A program made the translations under genes and the position numbers. Under the pieces are notes generated by a model that was given only the letters and a program-made list of their open reading frames with translations, did not search any database and was not told where the DNA came from. From a virus, in the IMG/VR virus record IMGVR_UViG_3300035228_000987, positions 1 through 64,000 of that record: DNA of 64,000 bases; one strand, written 5' to 3'. The stretch's first letter is position 1, and every line of letters starts with the position of its first letter. Positions 33,225-41,363 of this stretch are shown piece after piece.

Positions 33225-34589
33225 ATGGCACTTAATCCTTTTTTCTCTCAGGGAACAAGTACTGAGCAAAGTTTAGTTCAAAGTTTAATTAATGAACAAC
33301 TCCGCATGTATGGAGTTGAGGTGCATTATATTCCAAGAAAATATATAACAAAAAACACCGTAATTCGTGAAGTAATACAATCAGAGTTTGACGATGCATA
33401 TCCCATAGAGGCATATGTTAATACTTACGATGGATATGAGGGTCAGGGAACTATATTATCAAAATTTGGTATTCAACCAATTGATGATTTAACACTAATT
33501 ATATCAAAAGAAAGATTTGAAAATTACATTTCCCCCTTGATAAAAGATACTGCAAACATTGAGTTATCAACTAGACCAAAAGAAGGAGATTTAATCTATT
33601 TTCCTTTGGGTGATAGATTGTTTGAAATTAAATTCGTTGAGCATGAACAACCTTTTTATCAGTTACAAAAGAACTATGTCTATGAACTAAGATGTGAACT
33701 CTTCCGTTATGAGGATGAGGTAATTGATACTGATATTGAAGTAATTGATGACAATATTCAAGAGCATGGTTACATCCAGACTCTAACTCTGGTTGGTGTT
33801 GGATCTACTGCTACAGCAGTTACAACTATAAATGATGGTGGTCTACAATATATTCGTCTGATTGATGATGGATACAACTATACTGAATCAAGTCCTACTG
33901 TATCAATATCATCTGCCCCCAATGGGGGTTCTACGGCGTCTGCAATAGCGTTTAACAACCTTGGAATGGGTGTTAGTTCTATTGTTATACTGAACCCTGG
34001 TTACGGATATTCTACGCCTCCTGGAATCAATTTCATAAGTACTTCTGGTTCAGGTGCAATTGCGACATCTGGAATCGGAACCACTGGAACAATTGGCATC
34101 ATAACGGTAACTAGTGGTGGAACAGGATATACAACAAATCCTTTAGTTACCTTTTCTGCAGCACCAGGCGGGGGAACTACAGCGACTGGTTATTCAGTTC
34201 TATCTGACAACTCAGTATCTACAATTTACATTACCAATGCTGGTGTCGGATATACTCTCCCACCATCAATTTCCTTTGCTGCTCCAAATACTCTTGGAAC
34301 AGGAAATTACAAATATAACGAGATTATTACTGGAGGAACCTCCGGAACAACTGCCAGAGTCAAAAAATGGGATGGATCTACCAAGTCTCTTCAGATTAGT
34401 ATCATTAGTGGTTCATTTATTAGTGGTGAACCTATTATTGGATCTGAGTCAAACGCATCATATGCATTCTCTAACACACAAGATGATCAGCAAGATCAAG
34501 TAGATACTTATGCTGAAAATATTGCGATCCAAACTGAAGCTGATGGTATATTAGACTTTACCAGGAGAAATCCATTTGGAGAACCATAA
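33225..34589 (+). CDS. 14: gp14 neck protein with C-terminal GSGY repeats
   Basis: Residues 1-190 match T4 gp14: NEQLRMYGVEVHYIPRKYI, then YDGYEGQGTILSKFGIQ, and KEGDLIYFPLGDRLFEIKFV with FYQL after it. The remaining 260 or so residues are an extension with three GSGY-type repeats (about 33960-34270) and an F-GE-I-G-SGTTARV module, absent from T4 gp14 (256 aa). Gp14 forms the neck hexamer with gp13. I use the ATG at 33225; an earlier in-frame TTG at 33216 would overlap gp13. Confidence 0.88.
   Translation: MALNPFFSQGTSTEQSLVQSLINEQLRMYGVEVHYIPRKYITKNTVIREVIQSEFDDAYPIEAYVNTYDGYEGQGTILSKFGIQPIDDLTLIISKERFENYISPLIKDTANIELSTRPKEGDLIYFPLGDRLFEIKFVEHEQPFYQLQKNYVYELRCELFRYEDEVIDTDIEVIDDNIQEHGYIQTLTLVGVGSTATAVTTINDGGLQYIRLIDDGYNYTESSPTVSISSAPNGGSTASAIAFNNLGMGVSSIVILNPGYGYSTPPGINFISTSGSGAIATSGIGTTGTIGIITVTSGGTGYTTNPLVTFSAAPGGGTTATGYSVLSDNSVSTIYITNAGVGYTLPPSISFAAPNTLGTGNYKYNEIITGGTSGTTARVKKWDGSTKSLQISIISGSFISGEPIIGSESNASYAFSNTQDDQQDQVDTYAENIAIQTEADGILDFTRRNPFGEP
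33810..34270 (+). repeat. GSGY repeats in the gp14 extension
   Basis: At least three units with the pattern (I/V)-x-N/S-x-G-x-GY-x-x-P-P/L and G-G-G-(S/T)-(T/A)-A-T are present, for example LNPGYGYSTPPGINF, TSGGTGYTTNPLVTF and TNAGVGYTLPPSISF. The same unit occurs in the gp7-like, gp8 and DUF4815 proteins. Confidence 0.75.
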
Positions 34590-34635
34590 TTAAGAAAGTT
34601 GTTAAATAGTTAGTATATTAAAGCAACACGATACC

Positions 34636-35673
34636 ATGTTTGAATATTTTTATCACGAAATTTTTAGAAAGTCTGTCATTGGTTTCGGCACTCTTTTTAA
34701 CAATATCAATATAAAACATAGAGATGGTAGTGATAATACTTTCAGTGTTATGAAGGTGCCGTTGGCATATGGACCATCTCAGAAGTTTTTGGCAAGACTT
34801 GAGCAATCACCAGATCTGAATAAATCAGTTCAACTGTCTCTTCCGAGATTGTCATTTGAAATGACTGGATTGTCCTACGACCCAACCAGAAAGACCACAT
34901 CAACAAAGTCTTTTATTACAAAGGAAGAAGGAAGTAAGACAACTCAAAAAAAGACTTATATGCCAGTCCCATATAATATGAGATTTGAGTTATCAATCAT
35001 GTCAAAGACGAATGAGGATGCTCTGCAAATTATTGAGCAAATTCTACCTTATTTTCAACCAGCATATAACTTAACTATAACATTAGTAGATACTATAAAA
35101 GAAAAAAGAGATATTCCAGTTCAATTAGAAGGAATATCAATGGATGATCAATATGAAGGAGATTACACTTCTAGAAGAGCACTTGTATATACCTTAGCAT
35201 TCACAGCGAAAACACATCTGTTCGGTCCTGTTCAAGATAGTAAGATTATTAAGAAGGCTACTGTTGATACTATGACTGGTATGGAAACTCCTAAGAGGGA
35301 GATGAGATATACCGTCACACCAAGAGCAACCAAAGATTACAATAATGATATTGTCACAACTCTTGCTGAGGACATTAGTCCTGATGAAAAATATATTAAC
35401 GTTGACAACGCAAGTTCTATCACTACAAAAACATACATTTATATTAACAAAGAAGAAATGTATGTTACTGCTATTAATAGTAATAAGTTAACCGTTACTA
35501 GAGCACAAGACAATACTACTGCAGAAAATCACGTTCGTGGTTCTGGTGTCAAATTAATTACTGAAGCAGACAATGCTCTAATTGAGATTGGAGATGACTT
35601 TGGATTTAATGAGACTGTATCCTTCTTCCAGGACTTTAAAGAGTTTAGTCCATCTCAAAATATGGATATTTGA
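34636..35673 (+). CDS. 15: gp15 tail sheath stabiliser / tail completion protein
   Basis: A 345-residue protein against 272 in T4. The N-terminus MFEYFYHEIFRKSVIGFGTL and VPYNMRFELSIMSKTNEDAL with the following QIIEQILPYFQPAYN match gp15, which caps the tail tube and sheath and joins the tail to the neck. The last 90 or so residues add a GE-I-Y-TRG module (YIYINKEEMYVTAINSNKL then VTRAQD) also seen in the gp7-like and DUF4815 proteins. It lies directly after gp14 and before gp16, the usual order. Confidence 0.9.
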   Translation: MFEYFYHEIFRKSVIGFGTLFNNINIKHRDGSDNTFSVMKVPLAYGPSQKFLARLEQSPDLNKSVQLSLPRLSFEMTGLSYDPTRKTTSTKSFITKEEGSKTTQKKTYMPVPYNMRFELSIMSKTNEDALQIIEQILPYFQPAYNLTITLVDTIKEKRDIPVQLEGISMDDQYEGDYTSRRALVYTLAFTAKTHLFGPVQDSKIIKKATVDTMTGMETPKREMRYTVTPRATKDYNNDIVTTLAEDISPDEKYINVDNASSITTKTYIYINKEEMYVTAINSNKLTVTRAQDNTTAENHVRGSGVKLITEADNALIEIGDDFGFNETVSFFQDFKEFSPSQNMDI

Positions 35674-35675
35674 TT

Positions 35676-36110
35676 ATGAATACTAACAATGAAAAATACA
35701 AAGACTTGAGTGATGCATTTGATGTGACTAGTGAAATAGTTACGCCAGAAAATGTATCAAAAGAACTCAAGGCGATTGCATCAGATAATGGTGATGTTAG
35801 AAAGGACTATGAATATACAAGAGGAAATTTATACTCTATTATTGAAAAAGGTCAAGAGGCAATAAATAGTATACTGGAACTGGCACAAGAAAGTGAAACT
35901 CCAAGAGCTTATGAAGTTGCTGGCCAATTGATAAAAAACGTTTCTGATGCAACTGATAAGTTGATAGATCTTCAAAAGAAGATGAAAGATCTTGAAGCGG
36001 AAGAAACACCAAAAGGTCCACAGAATGTTACAAATGCTTTGTTTGTTGGTTCTACAGCAGAACTGCAAAAATTACTGAAAAAAGGATTAACCGATAAAAA
36101 CAATGCCTAG
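35676..36110 (+). CDS. 16: gp16 terminase small subunit
   Basis: A 144-residue protein (T4 gp16 has 164). The helical core DYEYTRGNLYSIIEKGQEAI, then LELAQESETPRAYEVAGQLI and the ending TNALFVGSTAELQKLLKKG are diagnostic. Gp16 forms the ring that recognises concatemeric DNA and stimulates gp17. I chose the ATG at 35676 over an in-frame TTG at 35670. The end overlaps the next gene by eight bases. The gp17 gene lies about 14.5 kb away instead of adjacent as in T4. Confidence 0.92.
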   Translation: MNTNNEKYKDLSDAFDVTSEIVTPENVSKELKAIASDNGDVRKDYEYTRGNLYSIIEKGQEAINSILELAQESETPRAYEVAGQLIKNVSDATDKLIDLQKKMKDLEAEETPKGPQNVTNALFVGSTAELQKLLKKGLTDKNNA

Positions 36111-37134
36111 AATGGAAAATGAAAATTTATCAGATCTAGGTGATTTCTTCTCACTAATAGGTGGTGAGAAGAAAAAACAGAATGAAGAAGTTCAGTCACT
36201 TATTGGTGATTTGGGAAGTGTTTTATTGGAGTTAGATAAAGTATCAAAACAAACAAAGGCGGTAAAGAAAAAACAAATTATAGTTAAAAAAGTAGAGAAA
36301 GAACCCAAGGTAAAAGTTGAGGTTAATAATCTTTTTGACGAACTTGCAACATTAAAAAAACACGAGAAAGAAAAGAAAAGAAAAGAACAAGAAGAAATTA
36401 AAGCATTTGAAAGTTGGTTATTTACTCAACCATCTGAAATAAAAGAAGAAATTATAGAGATTCGTGAGGAACCTGAAGAGGTTATAATAGAGGAAGAACT
36501 TGCCGTAATAGAAGAACCTGAAGAGACCGAGCAAGTCACCGAGCAAGAAGAGATAGAAGAAGAATCCGAGGAGAAAGATGAAAAAAATGCTACGGTTTCT
36601 CAAGTATTAGAGACACTAAAAACAATCATTAAAGACGATGATATAGTAGAAGAAAAAGATACAGAGATTGAAAGTCTCAAGAAAGAAGTAAAAGATCTAA
36701 GAAATCTTTTATATCAAGGTCTCAGAGATATTTCCGCACAAGGTGGTGGTGGTGAAGTTCGTCTAGAGTTCTTGGATGATGTTGATAGAAATTCTGTAAA
36801 GACAAACGGACAAGTTCTTGCTTACAACTCTTCAACTGGAAAATTTATTGGAACTACAGTGTCCAGTTCCAATGCAAATGTTGTTGGTATTGATACTTTA
36901 GGAACATCTCATTTTAAAGAAATTACTGCGACTGGTATAGTAACCGCAACACAATTTGTTGGTGATGGTTCTGGTTTAACGGGAATTGTTGCATCTGGAA
37001 GTGGAATAGTAATACGAAACGAGTCTTCTCTTGTTGGCACTGCTGCAACTATTAACTTCAATGAAGGATTTAATGCAGCAATTGCATCCGGAGTAGCTAC
37101 TATTGATGCAGACATGGATATGGGAACATTTTGA
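36103..37134 (+). CDS. Coiled-coil/fibre virion protein (343 aa)
   Basis: Three parts are visible. Residues 1-120 are Lys/Glu-rich and helical. Residues 120-210 are extremely acidic (runs of Glu with EEPEEVIIEEE) and lead into a coiled coil (KEVKDLRNLLYQGL). The C-terminal 130 residues are beta-rich fibre sequence with TATQFVGDGSGLTGI, a motif shared with the S74 fibre protein. It ends D-M-G-T-F. The start may be 36103 (overlapping gp16) or the ATG at 36112. A tail-fibre attachment or stalk role fits; no family is assigned. Confidence 0.7.
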   Translation: MPRMENENLSDLGDFFSLIGGEKKKQNEEVQSLIGDLGSVLLELDKVSKQTKAVKKKQIIVKKVEKEPKVKVEVNNLFDELATLKKHEKEKKRKEQEEIKAFESWLFTQPSEIKEEIIEIREEPEEVIIEEELAVIEEPEETEQVTEQEEIEEESEEKDEKNATVSQVLETLKTIIKDDDIVEEKDTEIESLKKEVKDLRNLLYQGLRDISAQGGGGEVRLEFLDDVDRNSVKTNGQVLAYNSSTGKFIGTTVSSSNANVVGIDTLGTSHFKEITATGIVTATQFVGDGSGLTGIVASGSGIVIRNESSLVGTAATINFNEGFNAAIASGVATIDADMDMGTF

Positions 37135-37138
37135 TAAG

Positions 37139-37145
37139 ATAAATA
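37139..37145 (+). promoter_or_regulatory. Late promoter in the fibre cassette
   Basis: ATAAATA lies within GATAAATATATT four bases after the previous stop and 35 bases before the ATG at 37174. Confidence 0.55.
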
Positions 37146-37173
37146 TATTATAGAAAAGCATTGCTTGAGATAA

Positions 37174-38697
37174 ATGCCTGCACCTACATTAAAATTTAAA
37201 CGGGGTTTATTATCAAACCTTCCAGTATTGAATAGTGGTGAACCAGGGTTTACTACAGATTTTCATGATTTTTACGTTGGAAGTGCTCAAGGTAATAAAC
37301 TTATTGGTAGCGGAAGATTTTGGACTACCGAAACTGCAGCAACTGGTGGGGCAGTTAAAGTATATGAAGCAACTGCTAATGGAACTAACTCAGTTTCTTT
37401 TGCTGCACCAGCAAACTTAGCATCAGATATAACTTATACATTCCCAGCATCACCGACTAACAATTTCTTCTTAAAAACAAATGGATCTGGTGATCTATCT
37501 TGGGCAGCGGTTGTTAGTTCATTTTCAATCTCAGCAGACTCTGGATCAAATGATACTGTAAATACTGGAGAGACACTAAATTTTGCTGGTACATCCAATG
37601 AAATTGAGACCTCAGTAAGTGATAATCAAGTTCAAATTGGTCTTCCAGATAATGTAACAATCTCTGGAAACCTAACAATTAATGGTGACTTCCTCGTTGA
37701 GGGATCAGAAACAATTATCAATACTCAACGATTAGACGTTGAGGATAAAAAAATTGGTATTGGATCAACTTCAAGTCCATCAGATTCAACAGCTGATGGT
37801 GCTGGTATTGAAGTTTATGGTGCTAATAATTACAACATTCTTTGGCAGAATGATACAGATTCGTGGGAAGTAAATCAAAACTTCTCACCAAGTGTTGATG
37901 ATACTTATGATCTTGGTAGAAGTGATCAACAATGGAGAAATTTATATGTTGATGGACTTGCAGAACTAGATGCTGTCAATGTTTCTGTTGCAGCAACAAT
38001 CGCATCCCTATCTCTGGTTGATGGTGTTGCAGTAGCAACTATTCTTGATGAAGATAATCTTAACTCCGATAGGGATGATGCACTAGCAACCCAACAGTCA
38101 ATTAAGGCATATGTTGACACTCAAATATCTGCACAAGATCTTGATGTTGCAGGTGATAGTGGTACTGGAGCAGTAGACCTTGATAGTCAATCATTGACAA
38201 TTGCGGGAACTGCGAATGAGATTGTAACATTAGCGTCTGGACAAACTGTTACTGTTGGATTACCTGATGATGTAACTGTAGGTGCCGCATTAACAGTTGC
38301 GGGTGCATTAGATATCAATGGTGGCGCAGATATTTCTGGTGGAGAAACCACAATATCGTCAGCGACTATTAGTGATCTAACCTCGGGTAGAGTTGTTCTT
38401 GCAGGGGCAAGTGGTGCTCTAGATGACAGTACAAATCTAACCTATGGTGGTGGGGGACTGATAATTGGTGCTGGTGGTCTAAATGTCACTGGAGTATCAA
38501 CATTCTCTTCAACTGTTGATGTCAATGGATTACTGGATGCTATTGACGTTAATGTTTCTGGAGCAGCAACAGTTAGTGGAAACATGAAGATTGGATCCTT
38601 GAATGTTAACGATGATGCTGGCGATTCTCTGGTTATAACTTATAGTGGTGGAGAAAGAATTCTTCAAAATATTACAGTTGATGCTGGATCATTCTGA
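37174..38697 (+). CDS. Tail fibre-like protein with Mtd-type N-terminal domain (507 aa)
   Basis: The N-terminus (LKFKRGLLSNLPVLNSGEPG then TDFHDFYVGS) matches the small beta domain found at the start of many phage tail fibres and of the major tropism determinant. The rest is beta-rich fibre sequence, with SGNLTINGDFLVEGSETIIN and a DDTYDLGRSDQQWRNLYVDG segment common in cyanophage fibres. A GTANEIVT / GLPDDVT motif occurs twice (about residues 145 and 350). It ends D-A-G-S-F. It probably mediates host recognition. Its stop overlaps an ATAAATA motif. Confidence 0.8.
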   Translation: MPAPTLKFKRGLLSNLPVLNSGEPGFTTDFHDFYVGSAQGNKLIGSGRFWTTETAATGGAVKVYEATANGTNSVSFAAPANLASDITYTFPASPTNNFFLKTNGSGDLSWAAVVSSFSISADSGSNDTVNTGETLNFAGTSNEIETSVSDNQVQIGLPDNVTISGNLTINGDFLVEGSETIINTQRLDVEDKKIGIGSTSSPSDSTADGAGIEVYGANNYNILWQNDTDSWEVNQNFSPSVDDTYDLGRSDQQWRNLYVDGLAELDAVNVSVAATIASLSLVDGVAVATILDEDNLNSDRDDALATQQSIKAYVDTQISAQDLDVAGDSGTGAVDLDSQSLTIAGTANEIVTLASGQTVTVGLPDDVTVGAALTVAGALDINGGADISGGETTISSATISDLTSGRVVLAGASGALDDSTNLTYGGGGLIIGAGGLNVTGVSTFSSTVDVNGLLDAIDVNVSGAATVSGNMKIGSLNVNDDAGDSLVITYSGGERILQNITVDAGSF

Positions 38698-38703
38698 TAA
38701 ATA
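38697..38703 (+). promoter_or_regulatory. Late promoter overlapping a stop codon
   Basis: TGATAAATAG combines the stop of the previous gene with ATAAATA, 21 bases before the ATG at 38724. Confidence 0.55.
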
Positions 38704-38723
38704 GTAAAAATTGAATTTTTATT

Positions 38724-39221
38724 ATGGAAGATCAGATTCTTGAGTTAAAAACTTGTGTAGCAGTATATCAGAAAAAATACTCCGAGGTAGTAAACCTTAA
38801 CATAGGTCTTGAATCAAAACTCCATTACCTTTCAGAAAAATTGAAAGTAATGGAGAATACTCTTACCCAAAAAGATGCCAAATTAGAGAATATGAGTAAG
38901 TATGAAGAGTTTTACTCACAACATAAAGAAGTCTTGAATAAACTTTCATCCATAGAAAGTGGAACTAATAGACTGATGATCCTTGATGAACGTATGAAAG
39001 ATCTTGAAGGTCAATCAAGTCATGCTATGACTGTCATTTCCGATTTATCAATCATGAAAGATGAGGTTGTTGATGCAATTAGTGGGCCAAAACCAAAAAA
39101 ACGCATATCAAAATCAAAAAGCGTAGACAATAATAAACCTAAAGTAGAAATAAAAGTAGAACCGATAATAGATAACTCACCTGAGGAATCAACAATAACC
39201 GATGATGGTGGTTTTTTCTGA
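38724..39221 (+). CDS. Coiled-coil protein of the fibre cassette (165 aa)
   Basis: A 165-residue helical protein; heptad-like leucines run through residues 20-105 (NIGLESKLHYLSEKLKVMEN). A Lys-rich linker (KPKKRISKSKS) and an acidic tail follow, ending D-G-G-F-F. Its position between fibre genes suggests a trimeric stalk, fibre chaperone or connector. No family is recognised. Confidence 0.65.
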   Translation: MEDQILELKTCVAVYQKKYSEVVNLNIGLESKLHYLSEKLKVMENTLTQKDAKLENMSKYEEFYSQHKEVLNKLSSIESGTNRLMILDERMKDLEGQSSHAMTVISDLSIMKDEVVDAISGPKPKKRISKSKSVDNNKPKVEIKVEPIIDNSPEESTITDDGGFF

Positions 39222-39223
39222 AA

Positions 39224-39242
39224 ATAAATAACTCTATAAATG
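39224..39242 (+). promoter_or_regulatory. Tandem late promoters before the S74 fibre gene
   Basis: ATAAATA at 39224-39230 and CTATAAATG at 39234-39242 lie in the 64-base gap. The second is a near-perfect T4-type late promoter. Confidence 0.6.
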
Positions 39243-39277
39243 GCGATATATATCGCTTCATTTGACGTTATATAACG
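39243..39277 (+). repeat. Two perfect palindromes between late promoter and fibre start
   Basis: GCGATATATATCGC (39243-39256) and CGTTATATAACG (39266-39277) are both exact self-complementary sequences separated by nine bases, just downstream of the late promoter and ending eight bases before the ATG. They could be operator half-sites or RNA hairpins in the leader. Confidence 0.7.
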
Positions 39278-39285
39278 ATTAAACA

Positions 39286-41307
39286 ATGGCATCCCCAATA
39301 ATCAAACTAAAAAGGTCGGCAGTTGCTGGCAAAAGACCTACTCTCGCAAATTTACCTCTAGGAGAGATAGCATTAAACACCTATGATGGTAAACTTTTTG
39401 TAAGACAGGATACTAGTGGCGTAGGAATTGCAACAACTGTACGCACAATAAATCCTTGGTCGGAAAATTTTGTATCAGGTGGAGAACACTCCATTTATTA
39501 TGATGGTGGTGATGTTGGTATTGGAACTGATGATATTACCGAAAAACTTCATATTGTAGGTAATGTAAGATCTACTGGTGTTATTACCGCAACTTCTTTC
39601 TATGGTGATGGTTCAAATCTAACCGGTATTACTGCAGATGCCGCAGTTGGTGTTCAAACATCTGGTGGTTATGTTGGATCTGGCGTTACTGCGTTTAGTT
39701 TTGAAGGAACTGCAGTAGGAAATGTTACTGTTCCATCTTCTGGAATATCCACAATCAACATCAACGCAACCACTGCACTTTCAAGAACTGTAACTAATGT
39801 AACTCCAACTCAGGATCAAACAGACTTTACTGTATCTTATCAGGTAGGTTTTATTGATGTTTATCTCAATGGTGTTCTACTATCTGGTTCCGATTTTACT
39901 GCAACCAATGGAACCTTAGTTTCAATATCAACCTCCTTGTCAACTACAGACAACGTTGATTTTATTGCTTATGAAGGTATTAATGCTGGAGTAGTTGATG
40001 GTATAAACAGATGGACTTCTGTTGGTTCTAGTATCTACAATAACAACAGTGGAAATGTTGGAATAGGGACAGATAAACCAGTTGCAAAGTTACAAGTTCA
40101 AGGTACGATCAGAGCAACAACTAATGTCGATGTACCAAGTGGAGATATCTACTGTGGTGGAGATGCAGCAAATGGATCGGAATCGGGTATACGGATGCGA
40201 TCCGCTGGTTTTATCCATGCCAGTAGAAGTAGTGGTTTCATATGGAAAGGATATACTACAGGAACTAGTGATCCAACTTCACAAATCGGTTTTGATGGTG
40301 ATGCACACTTTCTAGGAAATATTGGTATTGGAACTGATAATCCAGATGATGACCGTCTTCGCATAACGGGTGGAGGTTTAACAATTAAAAATGATGATTT
40401 ACTTGGCTATGTCAACCTAGAGACATCTAAAGAGGTAGTTTTTGGACCATTTACCAACTACTTAAAAGCAAGAGGTGGATCAACGCCAGCTATAGTTCAA
40501 AATGAGGATAACATTGGAAATCTTCACTTCAAGGCACATGATGGGATCCAATACGAAAGAGCAGCTCGCATTGAAGCTTATGTAGATGGAACACCAGGCG
40601 CAAATGATATGCCTGGTAGATTAGAATTTCACACTAGAGCTAGTGGTGCCACCGGCACATCAGAAAGACTTCGTATAACTTCTGCTGGTCTGGTTGGTAT
40701 TGGAACTGATGATCCAGATGGACCACTTCATGTTCTTGACGATACAAATGATACTAATGTAAAAATTGAAGCAACTGCCTCTGGAAAAGATGCAAGGTTG
40801 GAGTTAATTGCAAATAGTACGGGTGTTTCTCAAATTAGATTAGGTGATGAAGCATCTGCAAATCCTGGATCTATTACTTACGATCATTCAGGCAACTCTT
40901 TATCATTTAGAACAAATGGTACATCAGATAGACTTCGTATAACTTCTGCTGGTTTGGTTGGCATCGGAACTGATGATCCAGAAGAAGCACTAGATGTTAA
41001 TGGTAATGTAAAAGCAGTTGACTTCAATTCAACATCTGACATCAAATTAAAAGATAAAGTTAGAAAGATATCAAAATCACTAAGTAAACTAGATAAGATA
41101 CGAGGTGTTAGTTTTGAGTGGAAAGAAACAAAACAAAAATCCATGGGTGTTGTTGCTCAAGAGGTTGAAAAGGTTCTTCCAGACTTAGTTCGTGGTGATG
41201 AAACTAAGACGGTAAACTACAATGGTTTGATTGGTTTGCTAATTGAATGTGTTAAAGAACAGCAAATTAAAATTGACCAGTTAGAGCAAAAACTCAGTCA
41301 ACTCTAA
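39286..41307 (+). CDS. Tail fibre protein with C-terminal S74 intramolecular chaperone
   Basis: The 673-residue protein starts with an Mtd-like domain (IKLKRSAVAGKRPTLANLPL then GEIALNTYDGKLFV). It has a GDGSNLTGI motif, one NGV repeat (VYLNGVLLSGSDF), and GIGTD-P repeats at about residues 250, 345, 467 and 565 (for example GLVGIGTDDPEEALDVNGNV). The end is a peptidase S74 domain: STSDIKLKDKVRKI, GVVAQEVEKVLPDLV, YNGLIGLLIE and a coiled coil. Ser584 and Lys589 have the Ser-x4-Lys spacing of the self-cleaving dyad known in endosialidases. After trimerisation the domain should cut itself off. Role: host-recognition fibre. Confidence 0.88.
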   Translation: MASPIIKLKRSAVAGKRPTLANLPLGEIALNTYDGKLFVRQDTSGVGIATTVRTINPWSENFVSGGEHSIYYDGGDVGIGTDDITEKLHIVGNVRSTGVITATSFYGDGSNLTGITADAAVGVQTSGGYVGSGVTAFSFEGTAVGNVTVPSSGISTININATTALSRTVTNVTPTQDQTDFTVSYQVGFIDVYLNGVLLSGSDFTATNGTLVSISTSLSTTDNVDFIAYEGINAGVVDGINRWTSVGSSIYNNNSGNVGIGTDKPVAKLQVQGTIRATTNVDVPSGDIYCGGDAANGSESGIRMRSAGFIHASRSSGFIWKGYTTGTSDPTSQIGFDGDAHFLGNIGIGTDNPDDDRLRITGGGLTIKNDDLLGYVNLETSKEVVFGPFTNYLKARGGSTPAIVQNEDNIGNLHFKAHDGIQYERAARIEAYVDGTPGANDMPGRLEFHTRASGATGTSERLRITSAGLVGIGTDDPDGPLHVLDDTNDTNVKIEATASGKDARLELIANSTGVSQIRLGDEASANPGSITYDHSGNSLSFRTNGTSDRLRITSAGLVGIGTDDPEEALDVNGNVKAVDFNSTSDIKLKDKVRKISKSLSKLDKIRGVSFEWKETKQKSMGVVAQEVEKVLPDLVRGDETKTVNYNGLIGLLIECVKEQQIKIDQLEQKLSQL

Positions 41308-41318
41308 AAAAATATTTG

Positions 41319-41325
41319 ATAAATA
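41319..41325 (+). promoter_or_regulatory. Late promoter before the beta-helix fibre gene
   Basis: ATAAATA within GATAAATAGATAAA, 38 bases before the ATG at 41364. Confidence 0.5.
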
Positions 41326-41363
41326 GATAAAGATAAGAAATACAGTGCGGAGAATTTTCCAAA

